From CAZMNY01 sp964635375 (GTDB lineage Bacteria > Planctomycetota > Planctomycetia > Pirellulales > Pirellulaceae), in assembly GCA_964635375.1 (NCBI GenBank), contig CAZWOU010000001.1, positions 1 to 64,000 of the forward strand: a stretch of DNA of 64,000 nt, in the 5' to 3' direction. The notes beneath the pieces were generated by a model. It was not told where the DNA came from. It was given only the letters and a program-made list of their open reading frames with translations, and searched no databases. The position numbers and the translations under genes are program-made. This document shows, in pieces, positions 52,802 through 62,800 of this stretch (its first letter is position 1; every line of letters begins with the position of its first letter).

Positions 52802-53101
52802 CTATTCACTCCCGACGCTCGCGTTCGCCTGCCCCTTCGCACTCTTCGAGGCAGCCATCGTCTGGCGGTGTTTGATTTTCCGCTTGCGCCACCAATCCGT
52901 GGCCAACCAGAGGAGCAGAAAAGCAGCCACGGTGAGGATGGCGATCAGGCCTCGCACCGGCTGCACCGAAAAAGAAATGGCGCCTTCATCGTTGACGCCG
53001 AACAACAGTGCGCCAAGGGACAACAAGCTGCCCCAGGCCGCGACAGCAGCCATCAACCAGAACATCAGGCGATTGCGGCTTGCTTCGTCTCTTGTATTCA
53101 T
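52802..53101 (-). CDS. Small two-helix membrane protein
   Basis: A 99-residue protein from the ATG at 53101, which overlaps the stop of the radical SAM gene by 4 bp. Helices lie at about residues 13-35 (LMFWLMAAVAAWGSLLSLGALL) and 48-67 (GLIAILTVAAFLLLWLATDW), followed by a basic tail (WWRKRKIKHRQTMAASKSAK). The family is not recognised. Translational coupling to the radical SAM gene suggests joint expression, not necessarily joint function. Confidence 0.75.
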   Translation of the reverse strand: MNTRDEASRNRLMFWLMAAVAAWGSLLSLGALLFGVNDEGAISFSVQPVRGLIAILTVAAFLLLWLATDWWRKRKIKHRQTMAASKSAKGQANASVGSE

Positions 53102-53970
53102 GCTGATTCTTGGACGCCGTAAAAGGGAAGCGACTGAAGTCCTGTCAGGTTGCGGACTCGGTCCACAATCACATCGACCTGCCGGCTGTCGAGCGGCGCC
53201 ACAGACGATTCGGCAGGGCGTCGCGCGATGGTGTAGATCTGAACCAAGGAGATCTCCCCCCCTTGCTCGACAATGTCGGACAGGCGGCGGCAATAAGCGT
53301 CGATTTCGGCATCGCTCGGCGGCTGGGCGTCCATTTGCATGAACAGCGACTGAATCACGATTGGCCTGTCCCTGGCCGCCTGCAAGATGTTGGCGAGAAC
53401 GCGTTCAAAGGGCGTCTTGGTCCGGTTGATTCGCTGAAAACACCCACTCGTTCCAGCATCCAGCTTGGCCCAAATCTCACCTTGGTTCGCATCCAGCGTT
53501 TTCAAACCAAGTTGGACGTGCGAACGATGCAACATGCTGGCGTTGGTGATCAGCACCATCTTGACTTGGTTCAGCCCGCGTGTCTTCTTCAACTCGGCGG
53601 ACTGCTTCATCAGCTCGTCGAAGTTACGATACGTCGTGGGCTCGCCATCCCCAGAAAAAGCAATGTCGTTCAGTCGCCTGAGCGGTTCCGGCGTGTCGCG
53701 GAAGCTGGGGTGTTCGAACAAGCGTCCCGTCGAGACCAAGTCCAGCACGTCGGCCAGTTCGTCGAACAACGGGCCCGTTTCGACGAAGCGGACTTCGCTT
53801 TCAGAACGTCGATCGACTTGGCAATACATGCAGTCGAAGTTGCAGGTCTTGTTGGGGTTCAGATTGACGCCGATCGAAACGCCGCGGCTCCGCCGACTCA
53901 CGACCGGATAGACGAACCGATTGTCGGCGAATCGCCGGTCGTGTTGGGAGTGAAATTGGGATAGCGCCAT
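53098..53970 (-). CDS. Radical SAM protein (COG0731-like)
   Basis: A 290-residue protein from the ATG at 53970, with GAGG 9 nt upstream; an ATG two codons earlier is possible. GVNLNPNKTCNFDCMYCQV holds the C-x3-C-x2-C motif for the 4Fe-4S cluster, and DIAFSGDGEPTTY is the SAM-binding GxGEPT motif. The pattern resembles the Fe-S oxidoreductases of COG0731 rather than MoaA or the tRNA-wybutosine TYW1 enzymes. No second cluster domain is seen. Substrate unknown. It converges on ilvC's 3' end only in position; both are on the minus strand, 36 bp apart. Confidence 0.85.
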   Translation of the reverse strand: MALSQFHSQHDRRFADNRFVYPVVSRRSRGVSIGVNLNPNKTCNFDCMYCQVDRRSESEVRFVETGPLFDELADVLDLVSTGRLFEHPSFRDTPEPLRRLNDIAFSGDGEPTTYRNFDELMKQSAELKKTRGLNQVKMVLITNASMLHRSHVQLGLKTLDANQGEIWAKLDAGTSGCFQRINRTKTPFERVLANILQAARDRPIVIQSLFMQMDAQPPSDAEIDAYCRRLSDIVEQGGEISLVQIYTIARRPAESSVAPLDSRQVDVIVDRVRNLTGLQSLPFYGVQESA

Positions 53971-54006
53971 CGGCATCCGCCTCGAACGAATTCGCTTCGC
54001 GAAGCT

Positions 54007-55011
54007 CTAGACCTCTTTGGAATCGATCCAAGTCATCAGCCGACGAAGCCGAAGTCCGACTTCTTCGAGTTGATGATCGCGTTGGCGGCGCCGAGTCGCT
54101 TTGAAGGCTGGAGCGCCGGCTCGGTTCTCCAAGATCCAATCACGGGCGAACTGCCCCGATTGGATCTCCTCAAGGATCCGCTTCATTTCGGCGCGGGTGT
54201 CATCGGTCACGATTCGCGGGCCTCGAGTGTAATCACCAAACTCGGCCGTGTTGGAAACGCTGTAACGCATATAATTGAGCCCGCCCTCGTAGAACAGATC
54301 GACGATCAGCTTTAGCTCGTGCAGGCATTCGAAGTAGGCCATTTCCGGTTGGTAGCCCGCATCGACCAAGGTTTCAAAGGCCGCCTTGACCAGCGCGCTG
54401 ACGCCGCCGCAAAGCACGACCTGCTCGCCAAACAGGTCCGTCTCCGTCTCTTCTGCGAATGTCGTCTGAATCACGCCGCCTCGCGTTGCGCCGATCCCCT
54501 TGGCATACGCCAACCCCGCTTTGAACGTGTCTTCGCTCGCGTTCGGCTCCGTCGCGATGAGCCCAGGGACGCCGCCGCCTTTTTCGAATTCGCTGCGGAC
54601 CAAGTGCCCCGGCCCCTTGGGGGCGATTAGCAACGCATCGACTCCCGGCGCTGGTTCGATTTGCCCGAAGTGCACGTTGAATCCGTGAGAGCACATCAGG
54701 ATGTCGCCCTCAGAGAGGTTCTCGCGGATCTGCGACTTATACAGATCGCCTTGTACTTCATCTGGCAGCAACAGATTGATCAAGTCGCCTTGACGAGTGG
54801 CTTCGTCGATCGGCACCGGCTCAAAACCGTGCTGCTTGGCCAAGTCATAATTGGCGCTCCCGGCCCGCTGGCCGACGACAACATTGCAGCCGCTATCGCG
54901 CAAGTTTTGGGCTTGGGCGTGCCCTTGCGAACCATAGCCGAGAATGGCGATCGTTTTGTCCTTGAGGAAGGAGAGGTCCGCGTCGTTGTCGTAGTAGATC
55001 GTGGCAGCCAT
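54007..55011 (-). CDS. ilvC: Ketol-acid reductoisomerase
   Basis: A 334-residue class I enzyme that converts acetolactate to dihydroxyisovalerate in valine and isoleucine synthesis. IAILGYGSQGHAQAQNLRDSG is the NAD(P)-binding loop, followed by VVVGQRAGSANYDLA; LLIAPKGPGHLVRSEFEKGGG and KGIGATRGGVIQTTF with the metal-binding Glu residues, then ECLHELKLIVDL and GGLNYMRYSVSNTAE, complete the active site. It follows ilvN, 172 bp away on the same strand, as a two-gene pathway unit. Confidence 0.96.
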   Translation of the reverse strand: MAATIYYDNDADLSFLKDKTIAILGYGSQGHAQAQNLRDSGCNVVVGQRAGSANYDLAKQHGFEPVPIDEATRQGDLINLLLPDEVQGDLYKSQIRENLSEGDILMCSHGFNVHFGQIEPAPGVDALLIAPKGPGHLVRSEFEKGGGVPGLIATEPNASEDTFKAGLAYAKGIGATRGGVIQTTFAEETETDLFGEQVVLCGGVSALVKAAFETLVDAGYQPEMAYFECLHELKLIVDLFYEGGLNYMRYSVSNTAEFGDYTRGPRIVTDDTRAEMKRILEEIQSGQFARDWILENRAGAPAFKATRRRQRDHQLEEVGLRLRRLMTWIDSKEV

Positions 55012-55183
55012 GGCGCCAATGTCTCCAATTGAGAGGGGGATTGCGTTCTGTCGCGACCGCTTTGAGCCGCAAATGGGTGGCTGGCTATTACCGACTTCTC
55101 GATCGGCGCCAGAAAAGTCCGTTGCTGCATGGACGAGTCAACAACAGACGAAACGACTAGTTAGTAGGCGAGTCTTGATTGAG

Positions 55184-55705
55184 CTAGTCAATCGCCTTGC
55201 CTGTGGTTCCGCCACTCGGCTTGACGTCAAAACTACGAATCATCGCAATTCGGCCGGAACGAACGAGTTCAGTAATGCCGTAGGGCCGCATCCGGTCGAT
55301 GAAGGCCTCAATCTTGTTTTCACGACCCGAAATCTCGATCATCACTTCCGTGGCGCCGACATCGACGATTCTGCCGCGAAAGATCTCTACCAATTCGCGA
55401 ACTTCGCTCCGCGGACCGCCGGGAGGAGCCTCCACTTTCATCATCATCAAGTCGCGTTCGACGTAATCCGAGGCGCTGATGTCGACGACCTTGACGACCG
55501 TGACGATTTTCTCCAACTGTTTGCGCACTTGTTCGAGCACGCGGTCATCGCCAACGACGACAAACGTCATTCGAGAAAGATTCGGATCTTCTGTTTCGCC
55601 GACGGCGAGCGAGTCGATATTGTAGCCGCGAGACGCGAGCATCCCGGAAACATGCGCGAGCACGCCAGGAACGTTCTGCACGACTGCGGAGAGAACATGC
55701 CGCAT
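55184..55705 (-). CDS. ilvN: Acetolactate synthase small (regulatory) subunit
   Basis: A 173-residue protein from the ATG at 55705. Residues 1-75 form the N-terminal ACT domain (HVLSAVVQNVPGVLAHVSGM, GYNIDSLAVGET) and the rest the second ACT-like domain (LMMMKVEAPPGG, EVMIEISGRENKIEAFIDRM). It confers valine feedback on the catalytic subunit IlvB. No ilvB is present in this window; upstream lies a pentapeptide-repeat gene, so the large subunit must be encoded elsewhere. Confidence 0.93.
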   Translation of the reverse strand: MRHVLSAVVQNVPGVLAHVSGMLASRGYNIDSLAVGETEDPNLSRMTFVVVGDDRVLEQVRKQLEKIVTVVKVVDISASDYVERDLMMMKVEAPPGGPRSEVRELVEIFRGRIVDVGATEVMIEISGRENKIEAFIDRMRPYGITELVRSGRIAMIRSFDVKPSGGTTGKAID

Positions 55706-55875
55706 TGGGCCAATTCCTCTGGCAAGCAAAACCCGTATCGTAATTTGGCGCCCAAATGCGGGCAAGGGGCGGCCCGAGCTGATTGGGCCCAAAAAACGGA
55801 CCCGAGGCCGATTTCTTGCCTCTTCATCGATGCCGCACCGCCACAGAGTCCCGCGAATCCAGGGGATTGGGGGAT

Positions 55876-56523
55876 CTAGCCCCAGAAATTCCACCAAGGC
55901 TTTGCGCTCTTGCCACGACTCGCTCCGCCATTGGCAGTCGCGCCGCCGCCGATTCTCCTGCCGTGGGGGCCGACAGCGCCTTGAAGCATGGTGCGGGACA
56001 TGCGGGCGTCGGTGATCTTCGCCTCGAAGAGGTTGGCCAAACGCAGGTCGGCGCCACTCAGGTTGGCCCCAGTCAGGTCGGATCCGCGGAGGTCGGCTGA
56101 GCTCAAGTTCGCGTTGTTCAGATTGCAACGCAAATCCGCCATGCTCATGTCCGATTCCTGCAACCGGGCGCCCGCCATGTTTGCATCGCGGAACTTGCCG
56201 TAGCGGCACGTCGCACCAAGCATCTCAACCTCGATCATCGAGACCGAATTCGCGATGACTTCCGTAAGGTTGGCTTTAGAAAGCTTCGCCTTGTCGAGTT
56301 TCGCCCTCAACAAGATCGCCGCCTGCAGATTCGCTCCCTCAAGGTTCGCGCCGATGAAAGTGGCGTCACTCAAGTCCGCGTTATGAAAATCCACATTGCT
56401 GAGATCCATAAGCGAAAAGTCGCCCCCAGCCAGTTGTGTGCCCGACAGGTCGCGTCGTGCGCTGGCGTCATCCGACAATTCGCCCAGCAACTCTCCGGTT
56501 GTCTTGTGCTTGATCCCCACCAT
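55876..56523 (-). CDS. Pentapeptide-repeat protein
   Basis: A 215-residue protein. About 25 A(D/N)LXX repeats run from residue ~45 to ~178 (DLSDATFIGANLEGANLQ, ADLRGSDLTGANLSGADLR), which fold as a right-handed quadrilateral helix. The N-terminal 40 residues are polar, and the C-terminus (GGGATANGGASRGKSAKPWWN) is Gly-rich and ends with aromatic residues. Functions of such proteins range from gyrase protection to unknown. Three 19-bp tandem repeats lie just upstream of the ATG at 56523, so expression may be repeat-dependent. Confidence 0.85.
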   Translation of the reverse strand: MVGIKHKTTGELLGELSDDASARRDLSGTQLAGGDFSLMDLSNVDFHNADLSDATFIGANLEGANLQAAILLRAKLDKAKLSKANLTEVIANSVSMIEVEMLGATCRYGKFRDANMAGARLQESDMSMADLRCNLNNANLSSADLRGSDLTGANLSGADLRLANLFEAKITDARMSRTMLQGAVGPHGRRIGGGATANGGASRGKSAKPWWNFWG

Positions 56524-56541
56524 GGCTGCTCACCTAAATGA

Positions 56542-56598
56542 GTAGATAGGCGTTGGTTTAGTAGATAGGCGTTGGTTTAGTAGATAGGCGTTGGTTTA
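56542..56598. repeat. Three exact 19-bp tandem repeats in the leader of the pentapeptide gene
   Basis: Three adjacent identical copies of gtagataggcgttggttta at 56542-56560, 56561-56579 and 56580-56598. They lie 19 to 75 nt upstream of the ATG at 56523 on the minus strand. The unit is AT-rich compared with the genome and is not a multiple of 3. Confidence 0.97.
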
Positions 56599-56892
56599 AT
56601 AGTAAAAAGCGTGAATCCAGTATAGGCGGGGCGTGCGTCCACCCCAATAGACTTTCTGCGTGGGGTCAGCAGATCTTTCCCCGAAAACTGTCGACTACCC
56701 CAAAGGAACCAGGTCTTCACAACCTCTTTAGTGATAACTACTTACGATCACATCGAGTTCCAGTTGCCTGCTCTAACGGAGCGAAATTGGGTACAATGGC
56801 TTTCCGCCATCGGGCATTTCCAATTATCATTCGCCGCGCCGACCCACCTTCCGGGGTTTGGCCCCCCTCGCCTCAATGATTGACAGACCTGC

Positions 56893-57684
56893 ATGTCCTT
56901 TCGAATCGATCTCGACTCGTACCGAGGCCCGTTGGACCTTTTGCTGTACTTGGTCCGCAAACACGAAGTCGATATCTGTGACATCCCGATCGCCAAGATC
57001 ACCGAGCAATTCCTCGCCCACCTTGAGGTATTGCAAGAGCTGGACGTGAATTCCGTCGGCGATTTCCTCGACTTGGCTAGTACGCTGATCGAGCTCAAGT
57101 CGCGTTTGGTGCTGCCGCGAATGGACGAGGAAGTGGAGCAGGTCGATGACCCTCGCGACGAATTGGTGCAGCGATTGCTTGAGTACAAGAAATACAAAGA
57201 CGCGGCGAGCATGCTTGAGGAGAAGAGCCGAGAGTGGCAGCAGCGTTTTCCGCGGATGTCGGATGATCTGCCCCCCCGAAAAACAAACCCAGCAAGCCAA
57301 CCGATCCAAGAATTGGAACTTTGGGATCTGGTCAGCGCATTTGGTCGGATCGTGCGAGACCGCAAACTGACGAAGCCCTCGAACATCGTCTATGACGAGA
57401 CGCCAATCCACGTCTACATGAGCCGCATTCACAACCAAATGAAGTCAACGGGAGAAGTCGCCTTCAGCGAGATGTTCCAGGAGGGCATGCATAAGTCGGC
57501 GTTGATCGGCGTGTTCCTGGCGATCTTGGAATTGGTGCGGCACCACAGTGTCACGACCAAGCAGTCAAACGCCCTTGGCGAGATTTGGGTGGTTCCAGGT
57601 GAGCAATTCGAGCGAGATTTGAACGCCGCCAAAATCGACAACTACGGTGGCGACATCCCCGACATGCCGAACGGACTTCGCTAA
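56893..57684 (+). CDS. scpA: Segregation and condensation protein A
   Basis: A 263-residue kleisin subunit of the Smc-ScpAB complex. DLDSYRGPLDLLLYLVRKHE, VDICDIPIAKITEQFLAHL and FLDLASTLIELKSRLVLPR are the N-terminal helices that bind the Smc neck; VAFSEMFQEGMHKSALIGVF and LAILELVRHHSVT form the C-terminal winged-helix region that binds the Smc head. ScpB is not adjacent in this window. The start MSFRIDL is well placed. The upstream 294 bp separate it from the repeat-led pentapeptide gene. Confidence 0.93.
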   Translation: MSFRIDLDSYRGPLDLLLYLVRKHEVDICDIPIAKITEQFLAHLEVLQELDVNSVGDFLDLASTLIELKSRLVLPRMDEEVEQVDDPRDELVQRLLEYKKYKDAASMLEEKSREWQQRFPRMSDDLPPRKTNPASQPIQELELWDLVSAFGRIVRDRKLTKPSNIVYDETPIHVYMSRIHNQMKSTGEVAFSEMFQEGMHKSALIGVFLAILELVRHHSVTTKQSNALGEIWVVPGEQFERDLNAAKIDNYGGDIPDMPNGLR

Positions 57685-57780
57685 CGGTAGTTCGCGCCGA
57701 CAGAGAATGTGCACCTTTCCCAGCGGGGCCGTCGCGCGTAAACTGTGGCGATTATTCATCGAGACCCATCGGCCCGGCTC

Positions 57781-58620
57781 ATGCCTGACAACGCTCCGAT
57801 CCTGACGCACAAACACGACCAATGGACCATCGAGGGTTATTCTCGGGCGGCCGTGCAGACGTATTGGCGGCTACCCGAATTGAAGCTTGGATTTGATCTG
57901 GGCGCCCACCCCTGGGACTTCATGGGCACGCCAACCTGGTTCATCACCCACACTCACCTGGACCACATCGCCGCCTTGCCTGTCTATATCGCGCGTCGCC
58001 GCATGATGAAGATGGAGCCTCCCACGATCTATTTGCCGGAACACGCCGTGGACGCGGTCGAGCAGATGCTGCGGGCTGTCACGCGACTCGACCGCGGACG
58101 CCTACCCTGCGAACTCATCCCCTTGAGCAGCGGCGACGAAATCGATCTGTCGCGCGAGCTTTCGATTACCGCCCACGCCACGAGACACACGATCCCCTCG
58201 TTGGGGTACATTGTCTGGGCAAAGCGGAAGAAGCTCAAACCCGAGTATCAGGGCCTGAGCGGCGAGCAGATTCGCGATATCCGCCTTGCAGGCAAAGACG
58301 TGTCGCAGGAAACAAGAACGCCCATCATCGCCTATTTGGGTGATAGCGATCCAAGAGGCCTGGACGATTCGCCGGAGATGTACGACGCCAAAGTGTTGAT
58401 TTCCGAAATGACCTTTGTCTCGCCCTTGCATCGAAAAGAAAAAATTCACAAGCACGGACACATGCATTTGGACGATTACGTTGAGCGTCGAGATCGTTTC
58501 AACAACGAGTTGATCATTGTCAGCCATTTCAGCACGCGTTACCACGATCGTCAGATTCAGAAGATGGTCGAAAAAGCACTGCCCTGTATGCTCGATGGCC
58601 GACTGAAGGTTTGGCTCTAG
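57781..58620 (+). CDS. Metallo-beta-lactamase fold hydrolase (RNase Z-like)
   Basis: A 279-residue protein from the ATG at 57781. THTHLDHIAALPVYIARRRM has the H-x-H-x-D-H zinc motif; ITAHATRHTIPSLGYIVWAK supplies the next His, YLGDSDPRG the Asp, and SHFSTRYHDRQIQ the last His, as in the ElaC/RNase Z group. The long exosite arm of tRNase Z is not obvious, so a role in tRNA 3' processing is possible but not certain. A GTG 36 nt upstream is an alternative start. scpA lies 97 bp upstream, hemW-like 43 bp downstream. Confidence 0.82.
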   Translation: MPDNAPILTHKHDQWTIEGYSRAAVQTYWRLPELKLGFDLGAHPWDFMGTPTWFITHTHLDHIAALPVYIARRRMMKMEPPTIYLPEHAVDAVEQMLRAVTRLDRGRLPCELIPLSSGDEIDLSRELSITAHATRHTIPSLGYIVWAKRKKLKPEYQGLSGEQIRDIRLAGKDVSQETRTPIIAYLGDSDPRGLDDSPEMYDAKVLISEMTFVSPLHRKEKIHKHGHMHLDDYVERRDRFNNELIIVSHFSTRYHDRQIQKMVEKALPCMLDGRLKVWL

Positions 58621-58662
58621 AGAGCTACGGGGGATCCACCCCAGGGGATTGGCGAGCGGTTG

Positions 58663-59796
58663 ATGGAGGAGCACCCGGAACCGAGGTCGGCCTACGTTCA
58701 CGTACCCTTCTGCCGTCGCCGTTGCGGCTACTGCAACTTCTCAGTCGCCGCCGCGCGCGACGACTTAGTTCACGCCTATCTTCGCGCGATGGAGATGGAG
58801 CTGTCGCAACTGCAGACGCCGCGCGCCGTTGAAACGCTGTTTCTTGGCGGTGGCACGCCGACCCACCTCGGACCCGCTGCGCTGGCCCAGCTACTCGAAC
58901 TAATCCAACACTGGTGGCCGCTCAGCGCGGATGGCGAGTACAGCTCGGAGGCCAATCCGGATGACATCCGGCCCGAACTGATGGAACCCTTATCTCGGGC
59001 AGGCGTAAACCGAATCAGCCTCGGGGCGCAATCATTTCAGCCGGGAAAACTCCAAGTCCTCGAGCGATCTCACGACGCGGCGACGGTAGTTCGCGCCACG
59101 GAGCTGTGCCGCGAGCGAGGAATGGACGTTTCCATCGACCTGATTTTCGGCTCGCCGGGCGAGTCGCTGGACGACTGGCGAGCTGACTTGGAGGCCGTCT
59201 TGCGGCTCGAGCCGGATCACATCTCAACCTACGGACTCACCTTTGAGCGGGGAGCCGCCTTTTGGTCCAAGAAAGCTCGGGGAGAGCTGGTTGAGGTTGG
59301 CGAGGAGCTGGAGGCGGCCATGTACGAGCTGGCCATCGACGAGCTGACGGCGGGCGGTTTCGAGCATTACGAGATATCGAATTTCGCTCGACCAGGGAAG
59401 CGTTGCCGGCACAACGAAACCTATTGGCTCGGCGATCCCTATTTCGCCGCCGGACCGGGCGCGTCGCGGTACGTCCATGGTCGGCGCGAAACCAATCACC
59501 GAAGCACAACGACCTACATTCGTAGAGTGCTCGCTGGCGCGTCGCCCGTGCAAGAGGTTGACGACATCTCTCGGGAAGCCCGTATCCGCGAGCGGTTTGT
59601 TTTCGCCATGAGGCGCTGCGACGGCGTCGATTGTCGGCAATTCAAATCGACCACCGGCGTCGATCCTCGCAATCTCATCGGTGAGCAACTCGAACGCTTC
59701 GTCGCACTCGAGCTGCTTGAATGCGACTCGGACACGATTCGCTTGACGCGCCGCGGCCTGTTGGTCAGCGACTCAATTTGGGCCGACCTGCTGTGA
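58663..59796 (+). CDS. hemW: HemW-like radical SAM protein
   Basis: A 377-residue protein. AYVHVPFCRRRCGYCNFSV holds C-x3-C-x2-C; the residue after the third Cys is Asn-Phe, not Cys, so it lacks the fourth Cys used by HemN, which is the usual mark of the heme chaperone HemW. ETLFLGGGTPTHL, RISLGAQSFQPGKL and DLIFGSPGESLDDW follow in the order of the family, and YEISNFARPGKRCRHNETYW is near the C-terminal domain. It probably binds heme and inserts it into respiratory proteins. The start ATG follows an in-frame TTG by one codon. Confidence 0.9.
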   Translation: MEEHPEPRSAYVHVPFCRRRCGYCNFSVAAARDDLVHAYLRAMEMELSQLQTPRAVETLFLGGGTPTHLGPAALAQLLELIQHWWPLSADGEYSSEANPDDIRPELMEPLSRAGVNRISLGAQSFQPGKLQVLERSHDAATVVRATELCRERGMDVSIDLIFGSPGESLDDWRADLEAVLRLEPDHISTYGLTFERGAAFWSKKARGELVEVGEELEAAMYELAIDELTAGGFEHYEISNFARPGKRCRHNETYWLGDPYFAAGPGASRYVHGRRETNHRSTTTYIRRVLAGASPVQEVDDISREARIRERFVFAMRRCDGVDCRQFKSTTGVDPRNLIGEQLERFVALELLECDSDTIRLTRRGLLVSDSIWADLL

Positions 59797-59855
59797 ACGG
59801 ATGGGCCGCTTGAGGCTTGCCAGAGGAGACAGCGACTGGCATTCTCCAGAGGAGG

Positions 59856-62800
59856 CTATTCTCCCGGGTCGCCATCGTCTTCCTCTTCACCTTCGTCATC
59901 GAAATCAAGACTTTCGATCTCCGCCTCATCCAGCTCGGCGATAATATCGTCAAGGGCGATTTCTTCGTCGTCCGTGATGCGGGTGATATCGTTCAGCTCG
60001 CAGGCCGCATCCAATTGCTCGCGAACGACGCCAACGCTCAGTTCGACGCGAGGGAAACCGGCCAATTCTGCGATATCCTCGGCCGCCAGTTGGGTGGGTC
60101 GCGTAGCCGATTCGACTTCCTCTTCCAGGGCGATCAGCCAGGGCGGCGCGTCGAGGCCTACCCCAGTCGGTTCCGTGACCAGTGAATCCGCTTCTCGCTC
60201 GAGTCGCTCAAAGCTGGGCGACGAACCGCCTCGCCGCTGCTCGGCAATCGCGGCGGGTACGAGGGCCCGCATCGCGTCGATTTGAAGCGGCTTAACAAAA
60301 CGCTCAGCCAGGCGATCGGCGATGGTCGGCATCCGCATCGCATACTTCTTCTGCAGAACCGCCAAACGCTCCAAGTGCAGATCGGATTCGTCGCTCACGC
60401 GTTCGGTGAGCGCGTCGCACCAATCAGCGGCGGCCTCCTTGCTGCCCTGCCGGATCAAAACGTCGTGAGCCCAAACGACAGGCCGAAGGTTCCAGGCGAT
60501 GCGATCGTACTTCATCCGCAATCGTAGGAAATCGAGCAGAGAATAGAGCAGCTCGCCTCGATCCGACTGGGTCGTCGTGCTGTTGTAATCTCGGTACTCG
60601 CCATAATTCTCAATGATGGCCTCCAAGACCAACGTCAGCGATTCCCCCACGCGGACCGAGGAGATTTCGCCATTCTCTAAATCGGCGAGCAACCTGGTCG
60701 GTTCATCATCGGCGCCGAACTGGGACAGCTGCGCAATCCACTCTTCCACGCCTTGATGCAAGATCGCTCGGATGTTTCCGAGGTTGAGGAATCGCTGTGT
60801 AAACAGCTCAGCCCCATAAGTTTGAATGAAGCAGACCAATCGGTCCCATTGGCGATCGCCAACCGCTTTTTCGAGAACTGACAATCGCAACGTTCGGCTG
60901 TGGGACAGCCAACAAACGAGTAGCGATTCCGTCAGTCGTTCGAGCAACTCGATCAGGACCGACTCGCCATCCGCCTCTTCGCTTAGATCGCAATTCGCCA
61001 AAGTCGTTACGAGCGCCCGGTAGCCGGCCGAAAACAGCTCATCGAATTCGGTGACGGCGCCAGTGCCGACGGAAACATCTCGCTCCATCTGCCGAGCCGT
61101 TTCCAGCAGTTCGCAGGTCGCATTGATCAAGCCGCAGCGAGGCAGCCAGACCAGCAAGTCGTAGATAATCTGTTGGCGCATCCGCGCGGTCACGATCAGA
61201 CTTGGGTCACCGCCCTTGGATAAAGGCACGTACAGCAACGGTCGTTCCCGCAGAGTATCAAACAGGTTATGCATTTCATCGACGACAACATCAGTGCGAC
61301 GCCGGAAGATGGCCGAGCAAATGCGCACCGCCGAGAGCATCTCGCCGTTTAGATCATCCAGCTCGGGAATGCCGTCGATGTCGACGTCCATTGCAGCGGA
61401 CGCCAACAGTCGCGCAGCGTCCAGCGTCTCGACGCAAGTTCCAATGATCCGATCGATCAACGACTCCTTAGTAAGGCGTCGCCGGTCGTACTCAAGCATC
61501 GCTTCGTGATCGACGTTGCTAAACGGGATGGGGTGCGACCGCACGTCATCCATCAAGGCCAAAAGGTCGTGGCGATTCTTGACCGACTGGCGGACCCATC
61601 GCATGAGCGTGTCTCGCGTCTCCGTCTCAGGCTGATTCAGCCAAGCGCCTCGAACAGCCACGTTCTTCCAGAGTCGGGCTACGTTTCCCAGGAAGGCGAG
61701 TCGCTGAGAAAGTCGAATTGCTTCACGCGAAAACTCGTCATCGTTGTCGCCGAATTCAAAAACACTGCCTTCCTCGCCATCATCCGTGCTGTCGCGGAAG
61801 ACGACATCCTCGTAGGCCGCTCCGTAAACGCTTTCTTCGTCTTCCGCCTCGTCACCGCCTTCGAACAATTCGTCCCCATCGTTGCTAGGCCGTCCTCGTG
61901 ACAATTCAAACGACGGCGCGACCCAATACTCCTCGGCGTTCGCTTCGAGATAGTCGAAGAACTTCTTGAGCATCGCCCAGCGACTCGCCTCGACCTCCGG
62001 CTCTTCGCTCCGCAAGAGCTGCTCAATCCAGGTCTCACTCAATTCGTGAAACGAACACTCGCCTTGCTCCAAAGGAACTCGACTCGCCTGGCCAATCCAG
62101 TGATTGAGCAAGGCCATCGAGGAGACGAAATCGCCGCGTTGCAGGAGTGCGTCGACAACCAACATGTAGCCCTTGGGCGAATCAAACAACTCGGCGTGCG
62201 GCGCCCAGAAACCGACGTTTCCAGCCTCGGCGCCGCCCTTGTGCCAGAGGTTCAAGGCGTCCGCCACATGCCTGGCGGAATGGTAAACGGCTTGCGGGTC
62301 CGGACAATCGACGCTCTCTACTTCGTGGGCGGCGAACTTACGCCACCACTCGGAGAAATCGCGAAACTCGTGATCGATTCGGCGCCGAAGCTCAACATGG
62401 TCGACCGCCGCCGCATCGCTCCAAATGCGAGAATACAGGGCCATCGTTTGCTCGATCACACCCACGAGGTCGTCCACGCGATGGTCGTGAATGCTGTTCT
62501 CCATGGCCGGGAACAGACTAAAGTGGGCGTCGAATCCCAAGATGTTCCACGGGTCCACAACCGCGCCACAGTCAATGCCGCGGCGAAGCAAGTCCAGAAT
62601 CTTCATCGGTAACTTGCTGGCCGACTCAAGCTCCCCTTCGTCCAAAAGCCTGCTGGCCGTCGTGATCAGGCAATCCAGATCGCAATGGACTCGCGCGCTG
62701 GCGACGGAAACAATCTTGGCCTGGCGGTCCGCCGCGTCCAAGAAACCCATGCGAGCATAGAGCTTGGCCAAGTGCACATGTTCCAACTGAGTTGCCCGAC

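Noticed and set aside
56751..57438. Overlapping minus-strand frames (about 200 codons) opposite scpA
   Set aside because: Ser/Arg-rich shadows; the scpA frame carries the conserved kleisin segments.
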